Origin: Diphasiastrum complanatum
Lineage: Eukaryota; Streptophyta; Lycopodiopsida; Lycopodiales; Lycopodiaceae
Direction: 5' to 3'
DNA length: 64,000 nucleotides
Assembly (NCBI GenBank): GCA_029204225.1
Contig: MU832262.1
Coordinates: 1-64,000 of the forward strand
This document shows positions 9,401 through 21,083 of this stretch, piece by piece. Position 1 is the stretch's first letter, and each line of letters starts with the position of its first letter. Below the pieces are notes generated by a model. The model did no database searches, had not been told where the DNA came from, and saw nothing but the letters and a program-made list of their open reading frames with translations. The position numbers were made by a program, and so were the translations under genes.

Positions 9401-12284
9401 AAATACGTATTTTATTAACAAAGGAATTTAGATATTAAAGATTATTGGCTGGCTTGTTTCGGGATCACGTAAGAGCTATAATTCTTTTCCGGCAACCAGA
9501 CTGCAACGTCACAGTATCCTCTCGATCAGCTTCAACACCATCAACTCGCCCATCTATGTTCTCAACCTCTTTCTTTCTAGATAAATTTTCAGGTTCTTTT
9601 TTTATCTCGTCTCTCCAATACGACATCTTGTCAGCTTGAATTCATTTGTCTCCACTGCCTATTCTCCTATCTCGCTTTGTACACTTCTTAAGTCCATTGT
9701 CCTCTCCTGTTGCTCTTCCTCGTCATTGCGTTCAAGTTCTTGAATCACTGGTTCTTGGGTCTATCCTGATTCCCAACAAGTTAAAAAAGTATTGCATTTC
9801 AGGAGCAGCCTTTTGTTTCTAAAACATTTACCTTCGTCCTCCATGCGCTCTGATGTTGATAACAAATTAATGCCAAAACCTAAAGAGTCTGAAGCATCGT
9901 TTCATATCTAAGAGCTAAGAGAAACCTGTTTTTTTTTAATTAAAAAAACATTCCGACCCATGGTCCTGGAGTCCTGTTCCTACTGTACTATATTTTTTCC
10001 ATCTGATTATGCATCATAGCCTCCATGCTGTGAAGCTCTTCTTGCATGCATTCCATCTTCTCCACCATGAACCCAATTATTTCCGTCATATATCTCATTG
10101 GAGCCTTAGGATCATTCTTCTAGTGTATGGTTCTAAATGAGTTTTCTTTGACAGCCATTGATGCTTCCTTTTTGCACTTGCAATGTACCCACATTTTGTC
10201 ACAGATCGGTATTGCTCATAACAAGGATTTTTGTTATGCCGGAAAGACCGTAGAAGCCACAGGCGTACAACTTGTATTCACACTCCTCTTCCCTTTTATA
10301 TGCAACATAACTTATTAAATTTGCTTAAAGGTTTTGGCCTTCAATTCTAGACTTTGCAGGCTGTAACCTCACAAAATGAGGTTTTTTTGAAACTCAGCGT
10401 AAGGTTAGGGATAAGGAAGAATCCTTTCATAATGATCAATGTAGATCCTCAACAAATCTAGTAGCTCATTGAATCTCCACCCTTACAAGTGATCTGCTTG
10501 CCTTGCGTAAGAACATTGTTTGACTGCAAAACTGCTGCCTACTGTGATCCTTTTGATAATACTCTATTAGCCTCATTTTGTTTTTATCTCACTTTTCTTC
10601 GAAGGGCATGCAAGAGAAACACAATATGAATCGGTTCTGACACTTTTTATAGACCTACTGCTTGGAGCTCTCATGTCTTTAGATTATGTTAGGCCTAAAA
10701 TAAGGGTCTTGAATCTTCTTTTTGTACATCTGGCAATTGTATTGCAGTAGGGGCATTCACAGGGGCAGTTACTGGTGCTATAGCTGGTCGAGCAACCAAT
10801 TGTGGTGTAATTCGTGGAGCAGGCTTGGGAGCTGTAGCTGGTGCAGTCTTATCAATTGAGTTTTTAGAAGCTTCACGAGCATATTTCAACTCCCAGAATT
10901 CGGCATCTCGTTCATCAATGGTTGACACTCGAACCCAATTCAATTTTTCTCAACATGTTAAGTCATATTGCACACCATGTGCATGTGTCTGTTATGTGGT
11001 CTCTAAATACTGGAAATTGGTTTGCAAATTTTGTGTGTGGCTTTTTCTTGATCCTTAAAAAGCAGATGTATGCTTTTCTGTGGCAGGCCGAGTTACTCGA
11101 TGATGTCTTGAGCGGACGATTCATTCAGGAGCAGATTGGACCAGCTGTGTTAACATCTCATTCCTGGCAGGTATAGTAGCAAGCAAAGTTTGTTCAGTCT
11201 TCTTATAAGAACAGATATTGTTACAAAATAGCAAGGAGTTGTGCAAGTATTGGTATCTTCAGACGTAGTTGACTGTCCTATAGGTTTAGGGTTCAGGGTT
11301 TCTGGCATCAGTCAATGTCTCGATTTTTCAGCCATCTTAGTTGCAAATTTCCACATTCTAGAAATGTACCTTTGGTTGAGGGTTTAGATTTTTGTGCCTA
11401 GGGTTTAGGGTTTAGGTTATGTAATTTCCAGAGCTACCTATTCCTTAACGTTTTCTGGGTCCCATGTTCTGTATGTATATACAGAACGGTTTCGTTCTGC
11501 ACACATGAAGGTTTTTATTTAATTGATTATCGTTTTTTGATTTTTTTGCCATAGCCATATATTAAAAGGAACATTCTATATGGAATGTGGGAATATTTTT
11601 TCCATTGTTTGTATAGAACACGTTCCATATGCTGTACAGAATGAGGTTGTTTTATATGACTGGGAAGTATGGTAAGTTCCAAAGTCATATGGTCTGGCCT
11701 CAGACATTATTATATGCTAGTTATCAAGCATTGAGCCATGTTTGCGATCACTTCGTGATCAAAGAGTGTCTAGCTTGAGCAATCATAGATACTGTATACT
11801 GAAGTGCTCAATTTCCAGCCTTTTTGAGTTTGCTAGCAATTTGCATCTCTTTACAGGTTAACATTGACAGCATGACTTATGAAGAGCTATATGAGATGTT
11901 TGGACCAGAGGTAGGAGCCAAGGGATATTCAGAAGCTTCCTTGAAGGAACTTCCGTGGCATGTCATAACACAAGAAGGATTGGATTCATTGGGTGGAGTT
12001 TGTTGCACCATTTGCTTGCAGGTTTGCCATGGGACATTGCTTTTACACACAGTACCCTAAACCTGCAATCATTAAAAAACAAATGCTTCTCTGCTTTAAA
12101 TAGTTGATACAATTCCTTTCTATTCATAGATTTATTTTTTTTTCCACATGATTTGCAACAGGATTTGCAGCCTGGGGAGATTGTTCGGTGCTTACCACTT
12201 TGTGAACACAGTTTTCACTTGGATTGTGTTGATAAGTGGCTATCTCGACATGGTTCATGTCCAATATGCAGACAGCTTGTTTGA
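6439..12284 (+). CDS. NEP1-interacting-protein-like RING-H2 E3 ligase with N-terminal NZF finger, 5 exons, 288 aa
   Basis: Exons: 6439-6760, 10748-10920, 11087-11170, 11857-12021 and 12162-12284. All introns are GT-AG and the phases join without error. The ATG follows an in-frame TAG at 6427. Residues 15-34 form an NZF/RanBP2 finger (W15, C17, C20, T21-F22, N24, C31, M33, C34). Residues 36-90 are Ser/Arg-rich. Residues 93-145 are a Gly/Ala-rich membrane region typical of NIP proteins ([16 protein letters not shown], then [14 protein letters not shown]). Residues 243-284 form a RING-H2 (C243, C246, C262, H264, H267, C270, C281, C284). NIP proteins are membrane-anchored; Arabidopsis members bind a nuclear-encoded organellar RNA polymerase and anchor it to chloroplast membranes. 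The RING implies E2 binding and ubiquitin transfer. The NZF is the unusual part: Thr-Phe plus Met is the ubiquitin-binding signature. Intron 1 is long and holds a gypsy fragment. Confidence 0.9.
7000..7838. other. Intron 1 sequence left of the gypsy fragment
   Basis: Includes a short tandem repeat at about 7093-7135 (AGAGTTGAATAGTAATCACC and its partial second copy). No conserved coding signal was seen; open frames here do not match a known family. Confidence 0.4.
7839..9040 (-). mobile_element. Ty3/gypsy pol fragment (RNase H end to integrase) in intron 1, antisense
   Basis: On the minus strand, about 8920-8860 reads [16 protein letters not shown] (RNase H end). Then comes [20 protein letters not shown] (integrase zinc region). 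The 171-codon stretch 8354-7839 begins [20 protein letters not shown] and contains [25 protein letters not shown] and [13 protein letters not shown], with D and D of the catalytic core and the Glu helix. The frame is broken upstream of 8354. It belongs to the same family as the plus-strand fragment at 40350-41290. The 3' part (below about 8000) has lost similarity and contains a short local duplication (CCTAGTAACTGG twice). Confidence 0.85.
9045..10100 (-). pseudogene. Possible retroelement coiled-coil ORF remnant in intron 1
   Basis: A minus-strand frame at 9386-9045 is Lys/Glu-rich ([17 protein letters not shown]). A second stretch near 10090-10010 reads [20 protein letters not shown] and continues [14 protein letters not shown]. 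Both look like parts of a coiled-coil protein of the kind seen at 33 and 53 kb, but direct similarity is weak. No enzyme domain is present. It is broken by many stops. Confidence 0.3.
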
Positions 12285-13204
12285 TATTTTGTACGGACAT
12301 CTGTTGGGTGACATCTAGCTGTATTCACATGCTTATAAAGCTAGCAATTAAATGGAACTACCTTAATTTGCTAAATATTTACAGACTGTATAAAAGAAAT
12401 TCACATTTTACTTTTGCGCATGATTTTTGCTGCTAAATTTAAGCTGTTCTTTGCAGCAATGCATGCCTGTTTTCTTTTTCCATCTTCAGAAGTCTGCCTA
12501 AACTTCTCTAGCTGCTCATTGGTTTTCAAGTGCAATGTGGTTTTACAGTATTGTGTGATAGAAGTGGAGTGAAATCTCTAGCAACTTTGTATCTGGCCTG
12601 GAATCTGTTTTTGATGGCAACTTCTTAAAGCTGTTAAAACGCAGCGTGTAAGTTTTTCTAATGGGACTTGTTTGAGGGCATTGTCCAGGTAGCAAAATTC
12701 CATGCCTATGCTAGATTATGTTGATGACGAGCATATCCAAGTAGGCTGCATATGTCAAACTTTTGAGTATGAAATTTTGGCTTCATCATGCTACATGAAA
12801 GATTTTATATTATTGTTTGAATAAGGATGGCAAAATGTTACTTCACTCTTCTTCAAGTGACTCGGGTTTTTTTTACCTATAATTGTTCTTTTTCTTGGTT
12901 GGAAGTACTGACAAAAAATCAGCATTTCTTGCATGTTAAAATAACCCTGAATCTGAAGTATGTGAACATTTGCCACTTGTCATTTGACTTAAAATGTATC
13001 CTTTGATTAGACAAATGGTGCAAACAGAAAATCTGATCTCAATGTATGAGCTATGACTTTCCTACTAGAATTTTGGGTTCAGTATCCTTGAATTGCCAAC
13101 CTACGTGTTCTTGTTTTTCTTATGGACAAGGAAATTGTAAGATGAAATACGAAGAACTTTATAGTCACAATGGTACAAACCAACTTGACATAGCAGCATG
13201 TGTG

Positions 13205-13207
<3 letters not shown>
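12285..13207. other. 3' flank of the RING-H2 gene, no recognised feature
   Basis: Contains the 3' UTR of the RING-H2 gene, whose end could not be fixed. AT-rich, with no other gene signal. Confidence 0.4.

Positions 13208-13269
<62 letters not shown>
13208..13269. repeat. (GA)n microsatellite
   Basis: About 30 uninterrupted GA units. Confidence 0.95.
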
Positions 13270-13272
<3 letters not shown>

Positions 13273-13596
13273 CTAAAGCTGAAACTGATGATGAAAGTAA
13301 GGCTGGAATTGAATCTAAAACTCAATTGACTCAAATCAATTGAGAATCAATGCATGAATCCACAAAGAGTCATCTCTCTATCTTTTGCTGTAGCTTGTTG
13401 TTTTCAATTCTTGATGGTGGAGCTTTATGATGTGAGTAAAACAGTGTCCAAGAGGAATGTGGTCTCCTAGACGAAAATAGACTTGAGACTCCCTTCATGT
13501 CTCTGAAGTTTTTTGACAAAGCATTTTCAGGATCCCGATTTGTGATGATCGTCTACGCTATCAAAGGGAAAGGCAAGTTCTTGTATATGACAAAGG

Positions 13597-13923
13597 TTGA
13601 ATTTTTACTCATTCCTCACTTCAATAAATTTTGGTCTCTTAGTAGTGTGGGGACATATGGTTTTTGCCTCTAAGAAAATGAAAAATTCATCTGATTGGGT
13701 GGGGTTATATAAAACAATGTTGCCAAACAAACAAGGTGATATGCGTGAAGATCAATTATTTGTTTCTTCAAAACATTGCGACTATAAATATGAATTTCAC
13801 GAAAACATTACTGATACCAAAGGAGTTTATAACGACATATATGTAGTGAATCGAACACCTAAAAATGCATATTTTGTGCCTTTCAAAATGACGGATAGCT
13901 CTGAAGTAGCCTACATGCTCTAG
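13597..13923 (+). other. 108-codon open frame, family not recognised
   Basis: The open stretch has a mixed composition less like random AT-rich sequence than its surroundings (KMKNSSDWVGLYKTMLPNKQ and FHENITDTKGVYNDIYVVN are in it). No domain, splice partner or start context supports a gene. It could be a relic of a protein-coding sequence or a chance frame. Confidence 0.2.
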
Positions 13924-15535
13924 AGAATGTCTACAAATCACATGGTTCAGAGGTTTAACCATGTCTTTTATCTTCTTAATCTAGAGACTAGTGGACAAAT
14001 CGAGCAAGTTAATCAATGGTTGGTGGAAAATCATGTAGAACATTGTATTTTTGACCAATGGGTAAATTGAGCTTAGTGAAAATCATCTAGACCATAGTAT
14101 TATTCACCACTAGACAAATTTTGTTGTGCCTCAAAAATTCCTTACTCTAGTCAATAGTTTTTACGTGGCAATTGATTCGTTATAACTCTGTAGTTTTGCG
14201 ATCAATTCAAGGTGTTATTGAAGATAGAAGCATTAGCTAATGAGCCTTGTCACGACTTAGCAACACTAAATTAATAGTCATTGATCTCTGGTCAACATCA
14301 TTTATGATTGATATATGATGTCTTTGAAAAGGATGGCATTGGAGAATTTGTTAGTTTATATGTTTTGGTGGTTGCTTGGGTCCCCTTAGTTCATATGGTC
14401 GAGGCCCAAGCATAGGCTTGCTCATCCATTTTGGTACCCCTCGAAATATTGTTTCAAGTTCTTCTCTATCAACTATGTTATTAGACACGAATTTATTGCA
14501 AACTTCCTTCAACACTATGAATGAATCCATAAAAATAGTTGAATATAATTTGCATTAGCAATGATCCATTGTGAATGTAATATTTGACATTGTCTTCCAA
14601 TTGATCTTTTGAACATTGATTGATCCATGCATGGAAGTTATGGCTAGTAAAGGCAAAATATAATCTAATAAAGCTTGTAATAGAAAGTATAATGCTAAGT
14701 TCAAGCCCTTAATGAGACCTTTGTGTTACTATCTAACATGTATAATAGTTCACTATACCTAATTGTTATTACATAAGTCTTTAGTACTTGCAATTTGAGT
14801 AGTGGACATTGTGACTCCCTATCTACTGGTATTAGACAGCTCTTCAATTGATGTTTGAAAATTTCTTGTAATAGATCATGTATGAAGAGAGCATGATATA
14901 GAGCAACTAGAATTCTTTCATTGAAGATAAATTGTCTTACCCCAATATTGAGAGAAAATTGAATCCTCTTCAAACCCCGCATAATTTGACATAAAAAGTC
15001 ACCATTTCAACGATTTTCTTGCTAATTTAGAGGCATTTTTTGTTGCATGTTGTTGAGTGTGAATGAGGGGCAAATTAGAAGTAGGAGTGATTGTCCACCA
15101 TTGCTGCCTAAGATTGTTGACAAATAGGAGAAAATTTGCAGACTCATCTTTAATCATATTGCAAGGAAATTTCCTCACGGGTTGCTCTTGCTCTCAATTA
15201 TGGAGAGATGCCCTTCCAATTTGTTTTGTTTTGTTTTGAAGCCTTCAAGAATATGCTTAGGTGGCCGATACCTAAGATGAGAAATGAAGGTTAAGAAAAT
15301 TTCACCTTGAAGGGCTCAAAAGGAGAGGTCCAAATTGAAAGATGAAGGGTCTCGAAAGACAAAATGCAACAAAAAAAATCATCAATCTTTTGTTTTTGTT
15401 TTAAGTTTAGTTCATTTTGTCTGAAACTCAATGGGGTGATCAAGGACAATTCTTAACCACTTATAGGTTTATCCCTTTGTGTCAAAATTACAATTATAAA
15501 AAACAAAAGAACAACTAATATGAAGAAACGTGGCG
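13924..15535. other. Intergenic, no recognised feature
   Basis: AT-rich sequence with no coding, LTR or RNA-gene signature that I could recognise. Confidence 0.4.
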
Positions 15536-16160
15536 CAGTTTGTTCCCACTGAAAGAGACAACCGCAAGCACAGTTTATTCCCATAGAAGATGACAGTAGC
15601 AACTAACTAGCTTTTAGCGTAACCATTAGTTTACAAGAATATTTTAGAAGAAAGTGTTTTGGAGAATATATATGTGCCCACAAGGAGCACAGAATGAGAG
15701 AGAGTAAGAGAGAAAGACAGAGAAGAAAACTGTAGGACTTGTACGTTGATCTACGACAAGCTTTGTATTCTTTTCCCAAAAATATTTTGAGTAAATAGAT
15801 CGTTCTTGTCAGGTTTTCTACTGTGCATGGAAATGTGAATGCCATTTTATGTATGTACTACAGTTCTGATAAGTCAATGACATTGTTCTTGCAATCAGAA
15901 TTAGGTTGCAAGTTCGCGGCTTGAAAAACTGAACGTCTAAAATTTTGTCGGGTTTTTTGCATTTTTTGCATTTTCTCTTCTTCGGGTTTTCACATTTCTG
16001 AAAGAGGTTAAAATGTGCAAATGTGCATAGATTCACTGACTATCGGGTTTTTCATAATTTTCGTATTTTTCACATTTTCCGAAAAATGCGACATAAGCAC
16101 GCTTCCGAATCCTTGGCATTCCTAGCTGCAACTGAGGTCGAAACTATTAGTCCGCTTCGG
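15536..16160 (+). repeat. Probable 5' LTR of a copia element (boundaries approximate)
   Basis: The right boundary is set by the primer-binding site at 16161. A TATATAT box lies at about 15667-15675 (GAATATATATGTGCCCAC). The left end is not certain because no TG terminus or target duplication was identified. Confidence 0.45.
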
Positions 16161-16172
16161 TGGTATCAAAGC
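16161..16172 (+). promoter_or_regulatory. Primer-binding site, tRNA-Met type
   Basis: TGGTATCAAAGC differs by one base from the common copia PBS TGGTATCAGAGC (complement of the initiator tRNA-Met 3' end). It lies 35 bp before a gag start. Confidence 0.75.
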
Positions 16173-16206
16173 GCTGCAGACTAGTAACAAGGACATAGAT
16201 TATCAA

Positions 16207-16745
16207 ATGATAGCAAACCTACAACAAAAAGTTGTGAGCGTGTTCGATGGCAGCAACTATGCTATCTGAAAACACAAAATGAAGATGTTACTCAGAGGAG
16301 AAGGCTTATGGAGCATAGTAGATGGGACAAAAGTAAGGCCGTAACAAAATCCGATTGAATGGAGAACGAGGAATGATAGAGCAATGACGCTTATCACTCT
16401 ATCATGATGACCACAGTGGACTGTGAAACCAACCATGAAATGTGGGAAAGGCTACAAGCCAGACATGAGCATATGACAAGTGCAAAGATCTTGCATCTCA
16501 ACAACCAACTTCTGAACATGAAGTGGGATGGCAGTGATCTGGACAAGCATGCTGGGAAGATGAAGGCCATCTTCAATCAACTAGCAGTTGCAAATCAAAA
16601 TCATGCTATTCCACCAAAGCAACAGTTCTTACATTTTATAAGGACTCTACCATCGTCCTACTACAGTCTAAGGTCAATACTCATGAGGACGCTTGATATG
16701 ACATTCAGCGACGCTCTAAAATTGTGGCAGATGAAGTCATCATGA
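16207..16745 (+). pseudogene. copia gag (UBN2) remnant
   Basis: The frame starts at ATG 16207 (MIANLQQKVVSVFDGSNYAI) and reaches a TGA where gag proteins have Trp. After another damaged stretch it continues open from 16404 to 16745 with ETNHEMWERLQARHEHMTSA, LNNQLLNMKWDGSDLDKHAG and FIRTLPSSYYSLRSILM. This is the helical UBN2 domain of copia gag. At least two stops make it non-functional, and nothing of pol follows. Confidence 0.8.
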
Positions 16746-17620
16746 GAGATCATTCGAGCACTAAGTAGACAAGGTGGATCAAGGCGGTAACCCAGTAAAA
16801 CACAAACCCGACCAATGGGCCAAGCGGTGCACGCACACGAAAAAAAAAATGAGTGCTTTGTGCATTGAAACAGGTTGAAAGAAGAAGAAATGAGGACCGA
16901 CAAAAAAGAGAAGCGAAACATGAATCGGCAGAGTAATGGAGGAAGCATTAAGCAGGTTAAAAACATTGCTAAACTTAAAAGCAAAAACCAAGGAGCTCTT
17001 AAATTGGAGGGGAGAAGTGAGGAGAACCTCTGAGGCACCCAACTTGTGCTGAAATGAAGTAGGAAACAATTGGCAACTAGTGTTTCAAAACTGGTGAAGA
17101 ACTTGAAATTAGAGATGATGAACTGGTTAATGAAGTCTTTAAAAGCGGGAGGATCAGGAATGAAGGCACCGAAGAATAAGGCGATCAAAGTGTTGGGAAA
17201 GAGAATATTGGGAGACCGAGAGGGCTTCAAGGTCAGGAAGAAACAAGAGAGGAGAAATCGTCTGACATCTTGCTAGGATCTTTAGAGACGGTAACTTTTT
17301 TGAGAACAGACCATTTATCCAAAGCGGGAAGGGAAGCTAGATAGACAGGCTGGTCTTTGAGGGCATCCACAAAGCTGCGGGGAGCAAGGACAGATGCAGG
17401 GAAAGGAAGAAGACCCCTTGAGTAAACATGCAAGTTATTAGGTGCACTAATAAAAGGAGGGATAGAGTCATTAACCACCGAAGGAGGGATAGAGTGCTTG
17501 AACCTGTTAAGAAGAGAAAAAGGAGCTGGCTTGGGACGAAAGAGAGAATGAGCGCGGGAAGGCCTGTTGGAGGCCATAGAAACAAGAGACCAAGGACAAG
17601 AAAAATATGCAAACTATGAA
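16746..17620 (-). pseudogene. Possible retroelement ORF (LINE ORF1-like) remnant
   Basis: A minus-strand frame at 17577-17233 begins with a Pro/Ser-rich stretch and reads RSFVDALKDQPVYLASLPAL and KWSVLKKVTVSKDPSKMSDD. In another frame it continues with LIRFFGAFIPDPPAFKDFIN. The layout resembles the N-terminal region of plant LINE ORF1 proteins. No zinc knuckle or endonuclease is present, so the assignment is weak. Confidence 0.25.
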
Positions 17621-18299
17621 AAGGGCAAGACTAGCGTGAACTCAGAAGGAAAGGGAAAACGAGATAGCAACATGCACAAAAGCAGAGACAGGCTGCAAGA
17701 AGTGTTAAAAAACACTGGTGGAGCAAGAGAAGAATAAACCAATGCTAAATACCACTGCTATGTAACAAAAAAACACAGGGTGGAGGAGGCTGCAACAGAA
17801 AGCCTTCAATCAATCTAAGTCACACAAGGCTGAGGGAGCCTCACCATAGCCACAGAGATGGATAGAAGAACAAAAGACAGCAGTGGAAAGAGAATAAGCC
17901 ACACAAGAGTCCCTCTCAAAGCAGAAAATGCATCAGCATGTCGCAGCCTATCTCTGCCAGTTCCGCCCTACAATTCTTGCCGTCTTTTGATGTCTTCCTT
18001 ATTAGCACTCAAAGTTTATAACTTGTTTATCGAATTAATCAACTATATAGCCATGAAATACTTCATGAAGATGCATGCCATGCCTAGATAACTCCTTACT
18101 CTTCTCATACTATAACTCAAATAAACATAACCATTCATCCGAAGTCATGTGCATGTCAAAGTTGAAATGTCATATAAAATTCTTATTCTCATTTACATGT
18201 CATTTTTTTATTGTCTATTTGCAGATGGTAGCAAATTCTAGGCATTGAATCTAATTCCTAGAGAAAAAAACAAATTTTGCTAGAGCTTGCTCATTAACT
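17621..18299. other. Intergenic, no recognised feature
   Basis: No conserved coding signal, LTR end or repeat structure was seen. Confidence 0.4.
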
Positions 18300-18530
18300 C
18301 AACATTCCTTTTATTGACTATTTCTTGAGGCAGTCCATGCATTGCAAACATTTTGTGAAAATATATATTTGCAATTTGAGAAGCAATAAAGGTAGTCTTT
18401 GATGGAACAACATATCTTATCCACACTTTCCACTAAATAAGGATGCTATTCCACCAATCCATAGTTTTTGTTGGCAATCTCATGATAAAATCCATGGCCA
18501 TATGGATCCATTTACCTTGATAGGTTGAAC
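18300..18530 (-). pseudogene. Ty3/gypsy integrase scrap
   Basis: The minus strand reads MAMDFIMRLPTKTMDWWNSI, then a stop, and then FHKMFAMHGLPQEIV. These are the MDFI-GLP and LHGLP-IVSDRD anchors of a gypsy integrase core. It diverges from the families at 8 and 41 kb, so it derives from another lineage. Confidence 0.65.
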
Positions 18531-19636
18531 AAATATAAGATGAGTACAAAAGTGGGACCTACAAGATTACATAAGGCTGTATACAAGTGGTGGACCCAAG
18601 TGTAGTTACTAGGTACTAGGTCCTTGTTGGACAAGCCATGCCAAGGTTGCAACATGGTGGGAAATATGATTTTTTATTCATGTTTTTTTTTAAAAAAATC
18701 CTAAATTCTTATTTGAAACAAAAAATTGAACTTGATTTCTTTTTTTTGGGTAATTTACAAATTTAAGACAACTTAGTTTGAAAGCCAAAACATAACTAAT
18801 TGATACCAATTCTAATATATGTGATTATTTTATTTCAGCTAGTTGTACAAAAACATCAATTGCAACTCACTTGAGAAGTATATGTGGGAGCATGAATGCA
18901 GGGCAATAACTTATGTGGGAGAGATGTACATGTGGGTTTTTGCCATGAATAGATCTTGACCATTGCATATGAAAACATCATGGACTCTAGCCTTATAACT
19001 TTTACTAACATGGTTAAAAAAAGTGGCTTCTTATAGTTGAAAAGAGATCCTAACGATGGACCTTGAGCTATTTTTTTGAATTGTGCTGGATGAGAATAAA
19101 TGGGATTCAATCAACATCACTCAATCTCCTTGCTTATCTACATTGTGCCCTTCACTGTCAATGTCTTCAAACATGGAGGCTGCTTGGTGCTAGTGCTTGG
19201 CTGGCTAGGTTGTGAGGTTCTCCTTTATCCATTTGATTTGACAACAAGTTGCAAATAATCATGATAGCCTCAAATACTTCAATAAGATTATCATGTTTGA
19301 TGCTTTTAGACCACCAATTTGGATAATATGTCTCTTTCGGCTCGTGATAGCAAAATATGTTATATCCTTTAGTAGAAATAAATTTAGAAATTTTGTGGCA
19401 AGACATATACTATAGATTATAGAATGCACTCTTCTGAACATTAGTCCATTCTAAACACGTCTTTTAGAATTGTGTTCCCAACCAATGTAATGTAAATTAT
19501 AAAATTCATTCTCCTTGATGTTAATCAATTATAAATACATGTGTTTCTCTTTATCAAAAATTATTCTTTTGATTTTTTTTGTTTCTACTTGTCTTGGCCT
19601 TTCAAAATTTGTGGGTCTTAATTATTTGATTTGTTG
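18531..19636. other. Intergenic, no recognised feature
   Basis: AT-rich; no conserved coding segment was recognised on either strand. Confidence 0.4.
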
Positions 19637-19815
19637 AATCCTTAGAAGTAAAACCACACGTGTTCTTTTAATTTGTTGAACACACATGTTACATAGATGT
19701 TACTAGTGTGTTGACTTGTGTGTGAATCCTTCGAATTGAAACCACACATGTTCTTCTAATTTGTTGAACACACATGTTACATAGATGCTAGTGTGTTGAC
19801 TTATGTTTGAATCTT
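19637..19815. repeat. Tandem duplication, two copies of about 90 bp
   Basis: Both copies carry AATCCTT(A/C)GAA, ACCACAC(G/A)TGTTCTT, TTGAACACACATGTTACATA and TAGTGTGTTGACTT. Copies start near 19637 and 19728. Confidence 0.85.
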
Positions 19816-20952
19816 TGTGGTTCACTTGAGAGTGAACATTAGATAAAGCTTCATAGATTGTAAGTCCAAATATATGCTTAGATCACATGGTGGGCTTGGA
19901 CACATTAAAAATTAGATATCCAAAAGTGCAATAGTATAGGCTTTGTTCAATTAGATGTTATGTTTGCGATAAACGCATCTTATTTATATCAAGCATTACA
20001 AAATCATCATTTTTTAAAAGTGAACTTCTACAAGACATCATATGTTTGAGAGATACATATTTCAGACAAGGAGCTTAAGAAGCTAATAATAAACAATCTT
20101 TTTTTGGATAAATATATTTTTGTAGTTTGATAATTTTTAGATTTAACAATGATGCAAATATGTACTTTTAAATGTGAAAAATACAAAAAGCCATCTATGT
20201 TGAGTTTAGGGGCATTACAAATTTTCTTTGTTACCATCTATGTGTAAGCTAGTGATAGGGCCATTTTTGGCTCAGGAGGCAAAATAGTCAAGTACACATG
20301 TATCTCCATAATTAGACCAAAAGTGATTTGTGATGTAGCTCGAGTTAGTTAGGCTCACTGTAGTGGGTTTATTTCCTATCCTATCCCCAACCCAATATCC
20401 AAGCACACAAGCATCAAGGAGATGAAAGTAGTTGTCATGCGGAGGTTTGATCCCGTGAGAGTGATAGCATATCTCAAAATTCAGCATGTATGGAAGATCC
20501 ACATCTAACTCTAACATCCATTAACACTACAACCATTAACCCTAAGATCCACAATGATAATAGCTTAATAGCAAGTCCAATAATATTCAGATCCAACAAT
20601 TAGCAAATACAACAAAAGCATGAGAGACGGAGGAATAGAGATAGAGAGCAAGGACATTCACAAGTCCATTCCATAAGAGAACCAATCTGCTTGCATCGAA
20701 ATGAAGATGGAACATGTACAATCATTCGAAATTGCTACTTATATAGGAAAGGAGATGTGCGCCCCGATTCCTATTGACTAATTCTTACCTCCCTAACTAT
20801 TCATATTTAAAAAAGAGTGGGAACCCATTCAATAATTGGAGGGAATAAATTTGAACTTGAATTTGAACCAATTTTGGTGGGAGACCCAACTTTATTGACT
20901 AACTTGACATTTAGGCCCGTGACATTAAAAGTCTCGCAAAAATGCATAAAGT
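19816..20952. other. Intergenic, no recognised feature
   Basis: No gene or mobile-element signature was recognised. Confidence 0.4.
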
Positions 20953-21083
20953 CCTTTTATTGACTTTCTAATTATCAAATAACTATGTGATCATTGGGTT
21001 GGACTTACACACGCAGGCTGCCAAATCTCTCTCACTTATTAACTAGGGTTAGGATTGCCTTGGGATCCGCAAACCCTCCAACA
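20953..21083. repeat. Interspersed repeat A, copy 1
   Basis: About 130 bp, from AGTCCTTTTATTGACTTTCT to CCGCAAACCCTCCAACA, recur at 34792-34924 with few differences. Copy 2 is followed at once by a copia integrase fragment. The conserved edge CCCTCCAACA may therefore be the end of an LTR. Confidence 0.75.

Noticed and set aside
11280-11425. Telomere-like AGGGTTT runs in intron 3
   Set aside because: Only a few imperfect units; too short for an interstitial telomere array.
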